A stretch of 64,000 nt of DNA, taken from Apophysomyces variabilis. Lineage: Eukaryota > Mucoromycota > Mucoromycetes > Mucorales > Mucoraceae. This document shows positions 57,824-64,000 of the stretch, one piece after another. The notes beneath the pieces were generated by a model, which was given only the letters and a program-made list of their open reading frames with translations, searched no databases and was not told where the DNA came from. The DNA lies in the NCBI GenBank assembly GCA_002749535.1, contig MZZL01000039.1:248001-312000 (forward strand), read 5' to 3'. The translations under genes and the position numbers were made by a program. Positions within the stretch are counted from its first letter, which is position 1. Every line of letters starts with the position of its first letter.

Positions 57824-60471
57824 ATGTTTAAGAAACCTTTAACCAACCTAAAGTCTTTCAGTCCACTGCGTTCTTCCGATAGGAGACGCTTCCAGAATGA
57901 AGCTTACGATGCATATCCTCAATTGAAAGAAAAATGTTCGCAGGAAGGCGCGATGCCTCTGATGCCAGACACGCTTCAATCAGCAAAATTTACTACTCAC
58001 ATTGGCACGCCTGGCGTTGTCTATGTAGGCGACAAAAACCCGTTGTGGATAAAGATTAACGATCACAAACCTATACCAACAGGTATGCTGGATTTTTCGG
58101 TTCAATGTCATCGGGCTGATTCATGGGATCGACAGTGTACACCCTGTGGCAGCACGTAGATTGCCTCCCGATCCTTTATACTTGGGGCCCAGTTGTACGA
58201 AAACTGATGGAGGGCGCAGGTAAAAAGAGTAAAAGAGAAAAAGCGACATAAAACAGCCTTAACTTAAAGTGTGCGTAGATCTGATGATTCCCGGTCTTGT
58301 ACCTGGGCCTGACGGCAAGTTACCCAATGTTGATAAAGATGATTTGGTAGCGATTACCGTTAAAGGATATCCGTATGTCATGCTTTGTTGGCTTTTCTTT
58401 CTGATCCTCTCTACGGCAGGTATCCGCTGGCCGTTGGCACCATGGCACTACCAACATCGGAAATCCGGCCGCGGTCAGGCATGAAAGGAAAGGCTGTTCA
58501 TGTCATCCATGTTTATCACGATTATTTATGGGGTATGGGTGACAGATCCGAACCAGCAGAATTCCAAAATGCCTCCGATGACGAGAGCTATCAAGAAGAT
58601 GAAACTGAAGAACGAGTTCCGAAAGAACAAATTACATCGCAGGAAGTGAAAGAGACAAACTCCGTTCAACTTTCTACAAGCGGTACGTTTCCCTTTCATA
58701 TTCCATCAAGGGCTCAGTTGGTAGTCATTCTAACCTGCACGTTACAGACATTGATGATTTACTGAAGAAATCGCTGTTGCAAGCACTACAGTTTAAAATG
58801 ACGCCAGATAACGCTTCTACTGCGCTTCCCTTATCGGTTTCCAATTTCTATACTACCTATATCCTTCCGAGCCGACCGATTGACATCGGGTCGGAAGTTG
58901 ATATAAAAAAGTCTAGTTGGAAAAAAGTTCAAAAATTCTTGAAGGCCATGGAGAAAACAGGGATTTTGAAGTTGAAAGATCAAAGAGGGGAAGCGTTCGT
59001 GAGTTCTGTTAATTGGTCACATTCAGAGTACGATAGCCGTTCTGTTAGTAAAAGAACTAATAAGAACAAATTTCTAGTTTTCAAGGCTTGAAGGCTTATA
59101 AGACTATGGAAACTTCGGAAGCGAATAAACCTGTCAAAGAAAAGGAATCGGCTACAACACCCACTCAAACAGAGATCGTGGATATGTATAAGCCTATGGG
59201 CAACACTATTGCGCTGTTTGTTTCGGAAAAGCAGAAAACCGATATCATGTACACTGCGGCTGAAGTAAGAAAAATTGTCATGGATTACATCAAGAATCAG
59301 AACCTGGTAGAACCTAGAAATCAAAGGTCTGAACAAAATACAACTTATGTAGCTGACATAAAATATATAGAATGGTAAAGATAGACGCTTTACTTTGCGA
59401 TGCATTGCTTGCAAAGGCGGAATATAATACTATCGACAAATTGGCACGGGATGAGCTGGTTCAGAGGTAAAAAAAAAAAAAAAAAAAAAAAAAAANNNNN
59501 NNNNNNNNNNNNNNNNNNNNNNNNNNNNNNNNNNNNNNNNNNNNNNNNNNNNNNNNNNNNNNNNNNNNNNNNNNNNNNNNNNNNNNNNNNNNNNNNNNNN
59601 NNNNNNNNNNNNNNNNNNNNNNNNNNNNNNNNNNNNNNNNNNNNNNNNNNNNNNNNNNNNNNNNNNNNNNNNNNNNNNNNNNNNNNNNNNNNNNNNNNNN
59701 NNNNNNNNNNNNNNNNNNNNNNNNNNNNNNNNNNNNNNNNNNNNNNNNNNNNNNNNNNNNNNNNNNNNNNNNNNNNNNNNNNNNNNNNNNNNNNNNNNNN
59801 NNNNNNNNNNNNNNNNNNNNNNNNNNNNNNNNNNNNNNNNNNNNNNNNNNNNNNNNNNNNNNNNNNNNNNNNNNNNNNNNNNNNNNNNNNNNNNNNNNNN
59901 NNNNNNNNNNNNNNNNNNNNNNNNNNNNNNNNNNNNNNNNNNNNNNNNNNNNNNNNNNNNNNNNNNNNNNNNNAAAAAAAAAAAAAAAAAAAAAAAAAAA
60001 TAGTGCACCTTGTTATGTTCTTAAGGAGCACTGTTCAAAGATTGCTGTCAAAGATGCAACCTTTCCATATGTTGACACTGCCAGGGAAGGAGTCTGTCCT
60101 CTGTAAAGGAAAACCAAAAGCTGTCGAGATCACTCAGGAGATCCGTCAAGGACGCAAAACTGTAACAAGGGTAACAGGCATGGAAGGATTCGGTCTGGAC
60201 GTGGAAGAACTATGCAGAGAACTTACTAAACTATGTGCGAGCAGCGCTACACGTAAGAAATGTGAGACAATCATAGACTGTAGCTAAACAGCGTATCGCT
60301 TTGCTAGATAACCCTATACATGGGTCAAGCCCGAAGAATCCAATGCACGAGGTCATGGTCCAAGGCCCACAGATAAAACACGTTTCCGAATTGTTGTTGG
60401 GCAAAGGTGTACCTAAACGCTTCATCATAGTCGACGATAAGACGTCGAAGAAGGGTAAAGGCAAGAAATAG
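57824..60471 (+). CDS. TMA64: eukaryotic translation initiation factor 2D (ligatin / Tma64)
   Basis: Ribosome-recycling and non-canonical initiation factor that delivers or removes tRNA at the P site. Nine exons (57824-58082, 58136-58219, 58279-58372, 58420-58682, 58748-58998, 59094-59326, 59371-59466, 60026-60252, 60284-60471) sum to 1695 nt, 564 aa, close to human eIF2D. The N-terminal DUF1947-PUA module reads SDRRRFQNEAYDAYP, VYTLWQHVDCLPILYTWGP, DLMIPGLV and GKAVHVIHVYHDYLWGMGD. A winged-helix/SWIB-like centre follows (SVSNFYTTYILPSRP, SWKKVQKFLKAMEKTGILK, MYKPMGN). The C-terminal SUI1 domain has MQPFHMLTLPGKES, VTRVTGMEGFGLD, VQGPQIKHVSELLLGKGVPK. The assembly gap falls wholly inside the intron 59467-60025, so the protein is complete. 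Confidence 0.94.
59467..60025 (+). other. unusually long eIF2D intron holding the assembly gap and A-runs
   Basis: The exon ends in CAGAG, then GT followed at once by at least 26 A residues, then 478 N (59496-59973), then 27 A residues and about 25 bases up to an AAG acceptor. Phases on both sides agree. At 559 bp as assembled it is about ten times the usual intron here; the true content and length are unknown. Confidence 0.75.
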
Positions 60472-60540
60472 AAATAATAGGAATCATGAAAATAAAGACG
60501 GAGATGGAATGGACACACATAAACACAGATGAGGTGTCTC

Positions 60541-61393
60541 TCATTTGAGTAATTCTTCTCTTTGCAAAACCTCTTTTTCTAATTTGATGAGAATCGTAGT
60601 TCGCTGAGGAAATCCATCTACAGGTACCGTGTGCGCGGTAACCCTAGCAGGCTAATAAAGGCTATGCTCAACAACAGGACGTAGTGGACATGATATGACT
60701 TACAAATTGGCATCCGTCCAACACAGCTTCTACGATTCCAGCAATGAAAGCATTGCAGTTCAGCTGGGACAGCTCTTTTGGAACTGAGATATATCGGCTC
60801 AAAACCGGATCATTATCAGAAATCATATCTAACATGGAAAGGCGAGTTAATAAACATTGTTTTGCACGATCTATGACCTCACATTCGTCTTCGTTTTCTG
60901 TACTTTTTTCCAGTGAATCTGCCTGCTTTCCAAAGAGAGCTTTCCATACAACGCTATGGATAAAGTACAAAACGCCCAACACGCGAGTCTCTCGTTTCGC
61001 TACCTTCTCTCTCCAAATCAAAAGTTCCAGTATCCGTACTCCAACACGATAACCAAACTCATTGAGCCTTGAGAAAAACTGGTTAGTGGAAAAGAAGACC
61101 ACGGTACGAGAAAACAAAAGCCACGTACTTGCGTTCCAGGTCCTGGATGCCATTGACACGTTTTTGAGTATATTGGAGCATCTCTGAAAACAAGAAGTTC
61201 TGTGCACTGAGGCTGACCTGAAAAGCAAAAGATGCTAGGGCGTTAAGATGCGATGTTGTATGATGGGAGCGCAACCAACCTCAGTTCCTTTCGTCTTGTT
61301 TAGATTGCGTTCTAATATACCCTTTCCACGCGGTCGTCGTTCTGTATAAGAAGTAAAGGATGGGCGCGGTGCATTGGAAGATGTGTCGCTCAT
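60541..61393 (-). CDS. TRS31: TRAPP complex subunit 5 (Trs31)
   Basis: Core subunit of the TRAPP tethering complexes (GEF for Rab1/Ypt1) at the ER-Golgi interface. The first exon is 61393-61280 and the last is 60651-60541. Between them the minus strand reads [100 protein letters not shown]. All of these are signature blocks of TRAPPC5. The last intron (60703-60652) must be removed to give [10 protein letters not shown] and the conserved C-terminal strand [10 protein letters not shown]; without it the reading stops early. The N-terminal ~40 residues are basic and polar. The gene converges on eIF2D with only 69 bp between stops. Confidence 0.93.
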
Positions 61394-63753
61394 AAGTGGT
61401 TTTTGCACTTTTTATGCAAGGCGGTTTAACTAGACGAGGACAAGGCAACTGAGGAGACAATCACTGTTACTGGTTTTTCGCCACTTGAAAAGCTTACTTT
61501 GCACTGGCGAATAGGACAATTCCGTGATGGCCAAGTATGAATTTAGATGAATTTGGCGTCAAAAGGAAGGAAATCGACGTACAACGACAACTTCATTTCA
61601 CTTCCATAGAATGCTAAATGCTCCCTCAATAGAAGATCTCTGAACAAATAAAAGCATTCTCTTATTGCTCCATATCGTTGTATTGCTTATACCATGAGCC
61701 ACCTATCCAAAGTCGCTCATGGATCCAAGTGTACGGCAGCTTTTTACCTTAAGGATGGTAGCGCTCCTAAATCGAACTCTATATTGAAAACTCCCCTTGG
61801 TCTGATTGTTAAATCCGCATATGCAGTTGGAAGGATTGTTGTCTTTAAGGCGTGCATGCATGAGCCTCTTTTACGCAAAGTATTAGACCCAATGCGGAAC
61901 AAATCTTTTCAGGAACCAAACATCAACCTTATTGCAAATTTTAATACCATTAGCTGCCGAACCTCGAGTAGACAATCAGAAAAGAAGACAAGAAGAACGG
62001 AATTTCCAATCCAGATGCTAGCCATGATAAAAGAGGTAGATTGATAGCAGAGAATTTCAGTTAGCAACACGTAGGTAAAGTCCTTTTACTTACTGAACCT
62101 TTAGGCTATACAGGTCAAATGATGAAACCAGTCATAACATCAACATTACAGTATTCTATAAAAGTCGAGGAAACTATTTCACACTGTACTCTTTTACTTG
62201 GCGGTTTTTGTATTTTTATATTCACCACAGGTACTCTGACTAATCGTACATAGGGGCTGATGCATGCGCTTTTTGTCCGTTATTTAGCCCTGTGACTCCT
62301 GTTCCTGAATGGTCTTAGTTATTATGAGCACGTTTTTCCTCACATAGAGGAGCCAAGAGCCATGTTGTCGATTCTACGCAATAGTGCTCACTCTCTTGTA
62401 TTTTATGATACGCAAGACAGCTGTATCATTCCGGCTCTTCTCATACTGTCAACAATTTCAAAAAGGTGCGCCATTGGGTCCCCACTATTGGGTGGGAAAT
62501 AGCTGTTTTCTGTGTATACGTACGGCTACTTTAAGGCATGATGAATTTTCACCCTATTCGGACAAGTTTCGGGCGCCACTCGGGAAAATCAGGTTCATAT
62601 AAGCAAACCATGACGTGCTATTGTAAATAAATGTAGGAATAACACGTCTACTTTTCTTTTGTAAATTCAAGGTTCACTCGCTTTACGGACGCGCAGTCAT
62701 TTGAATAGCGTAGTTCAATGGGCGGGATTCCCCGACAGGTGGTTCTAAATTAAGTAAGCTGATCCGCAAAAAAACAGGCGTGCTCTTAAACTGTAGTCGG
62801 ATTGGTCCGTTCACTTAACATCACACAGGGTCATCAGCTAGAGACTGTTCATCTATGTTTTCAGTCAATCGGGAATCATAGTGAAGCTTCCGTATTATGC
62901 TCCTTTTTCTGGGTCCTTAATTCCAAGGCCTGATAAACCGGGTCCCGACATTGGGAAAGTTGGTAAACAAGACACGCAGAAACTGTATTTGTTATTGTTG
63001 GCTGGGATGCGTACTATTTTGCTTGTACAAACTGAATCATACGACCATCGAGAGATGTCTAACTTGCTTCTTTTGTTTCCATTATATAAAAAATGAGTTT
63101 CTAACCATATTCAAGAATCAACGAGAAGTCAGCTGTTCTTTATGGCTGGATGCCACATGTTAGAATGGATCTTGGAATTCATAGTAAATCTAACTATTAG
63201 TAATACAGTAGGTATATATCTTAGAAGCAGAGAGCCGATTTCCGAAGGGCAAACTTGATGAAATGAATGTCTGTAGAGCCATTAATAGGAAAAGGCTGTT
63301 CTCAGCAGAAACTAGGGGAATAGTTTAACATCAAACAGACGGATTAGGTTAATCAAATACAGATGTAAACAATCTTGTGTTCAACACCCAAATGACATTT
63401 AGCAGCATATAACGTAATTGTAAGTGGCCAAATAGCCAAACAATGCTCTGAGTGGATTGATGCTATAGCTGGGATTATGTGGCATGGATACTTATTGTCA
63501 TTATCTCGGTCAAATGTTTGATCTCTAGAAGCTGTTGTTTCTTTGTAATTAACCGGACCCATCTTTTTCTTTTCTTGAAAGGCTAAACGTGCTACACTTT
63601 TGGTAATTACCAAAAACAAAACGATTGACACAGCTTTTTACAGTTGCCTATTGTAGCAATCATAGTTCAGGTCATACGGCCTTGGACAAAATCGTCCTAC
63701 CTAAGAATATAATGCGAACGTTTTCTTCTTTTCTTTTTTTTTTTACCCTCTCT
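61394..63753. other. 2.4 kb gene-poor interval
   Basis: Holds the TRAPPC5 promoter and the upstream of the right-edge F-box gene. One plus-strand open frame (61694-62044) is listed separately as doubtful. Nothing else is recognisable. A T/C-rich tract at 63720-63752 immediately precedes the F-box start. Confidence 0.4.
61694..62044 (+). CDS. doubtful small hypothetical protein
   Basis: A 116-residue open frame with ATG in a fair context (ACCATGAGC). It is basic, with two mildly hydrophobic stretches (TPLGLIVKSAYAVGRIVVFKAC). I recognise no family, and codon use shows no clear bias. It may be spurious; it is recorded because it is the longest clean frame in a gene-free interval. Confidence 0.2.
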   Translation: MSHLSKVAHGSKCTAAFYLKDGSAPKSNSILKTPLGLIVKSAYAVGRIVVFKACMHEPLLRKVLDPMRNKSFQEPNINLIANFNTISCRTSSRQSEKKTRRTEFPIQMLAMIKEVD

Positions 63754-64000
63754 ATGCAAGCATTATCTTTTGAAATATTGGAGCTGATCGCAACGCTATT
63801 ACCGGCTAAAGACCTTTATGTCTGTTTATCTATCTGCCGAGTGTGGCACGCAAATTTTCAGCGCGCCCTGTATCGTACGATTCACATTCGCAGTCGACGT
63901 CAATTCAAGTCATTTTGTCGTTGTCTTCAACAACAATCGGGTTCACTGGTGCGAGAGCTCATTTTGCTCAATCGTGTCGGCATCACTCCACAGGAACTCG
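63754..64000 (+). CDS. F-box protein, N-terminal part (runs off right edge)
   Basis: Starts MQALSFEILELIATLLPAKD and continues VCLSICRVWHANFQRALYRTI, an F-box directly at the N-terminus, then SLVRELILLNRVGITPQEL, open at the window edge (82 residues visible). It lines up along its length with the first 90 residues of the F-box protein at 7802 (shared FE, LI, C-x-x-WH-x-x-F, YR, F-x-x-F and REL-x-L positions), so the two are members of one family. A T/C-rich leader precedes the ATG. Expected role: substrate receptor of an SCF ubiquitin ligase. Confidence 0.8.
   Translation, partial: MQALSFEILELIATLLPAKDLYVCLSICRVWHANFQRALYRTIHIRSRRQFKSFCRCLQQQSGSLVRELILLNRVGITPQEL

Noticed and set aside
59390..60287. 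Long open frames running through the N gap on both strands
   Set aside because: They are produced by undefined bases flanked by poly(A)/poly(T). The region is an intron of eIF2D.
62700..62760. tRNA-like A box (TAGTTCAATGG) followed by GGTTCTAAAT
   Set aside because: The B box is poor and no 7 bp acceptor stem can be formed at the right distance.
62881..63096. 71-residue plus-strand frame
   Set aside because: It is short and isolated, without recognisable similarity or leader features.

Overview
This window is nuclear DNA from a fungus, most likely an early-diverging lineage in Mucoromycota (Mucorales-like). The placement is an inference. It rests on compact, intron-rich genes with many 40-100 bp GT-AG introns, several carrying a CTAAC-type branch point. 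The gene set also fits: Rho3-type GTPase, fungal Prp28, GT71 mannosyltransferase, Rch1-type carrier and F-box/leucine-rich proteins. Almost every gene model here was built by joining exons by eye, using splice signals, reading phase and family knowledge. Where exon sums are quoted they keep frame, and several give the exact family length (RPL44 106 aa, HOM6 360 aa, ZNHIT1-like 151 aa).

Layout. 1-7.5 kb: RAD50 (left-truncated, minus), a ZNHIT1/Vps71-like HIT zinc finger (minus) and a FANCM/Mph1-type helicase (plus), the last two divergent across only 64 bp. 7.8-14.6 kb: an F-box protein, a small basic protein, ASH2 (COMPASS) and cytosolic lysyl-tRNA synthetase. 14.7-21.1 kb, all minus: a universal stress protein, PRP28 and a zinc alcohol dehydrogenase. 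21.1-24.9 kb is gene-poor and holds a dead Tc1/mariner-like transposase fragment and terminal-repeat-like motifs. 24.9-30.0 kb: a GT71 glycosyltransferase, a Rho3-like GTPase whose CAAX box lies on its own last exon, and homoserine dehydrogenase. 30.0-32.8 kb shows no gene. 32.8-38.5 kb: a Gln-rich C2H2 transcription factor and an SLC10A7/Rch1-type carrier.

40.2-49.8 kb is one giant minus-strand gene encoding about 3144 aa: two calponin-homology domains, a long spectrin-type rod and a GAS2-related (GAR) domain. That is a spectraplakin-like actin-microtubule cross-linker, and it is the most striking object in the window. 51.3-56.3 kb: the telomere CST subunit STN1 (seven exons), ribosomal protein eL42, a mitochondrial SAP-domain protein and a membrane-anchored alpha/beta esterase. 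57.8-61.4 kb: eIF2D, with an assembly gap that lies wholly inside one intron, and TRAPPC5/Trs31. The right edge holds the start of a second F-box protein related to the first.

The genes are mostly unrelated housekeeping functions. There is a loose concentration of DNA-end and fork maintenance genes (RAD50, FANCM, STN1) and of chromatin factors (ZNHIT1-like, ASH2), but nothing shows they are co-regulated. No rRNA, tRNA, CRISPR array or intact mobile element was seen.
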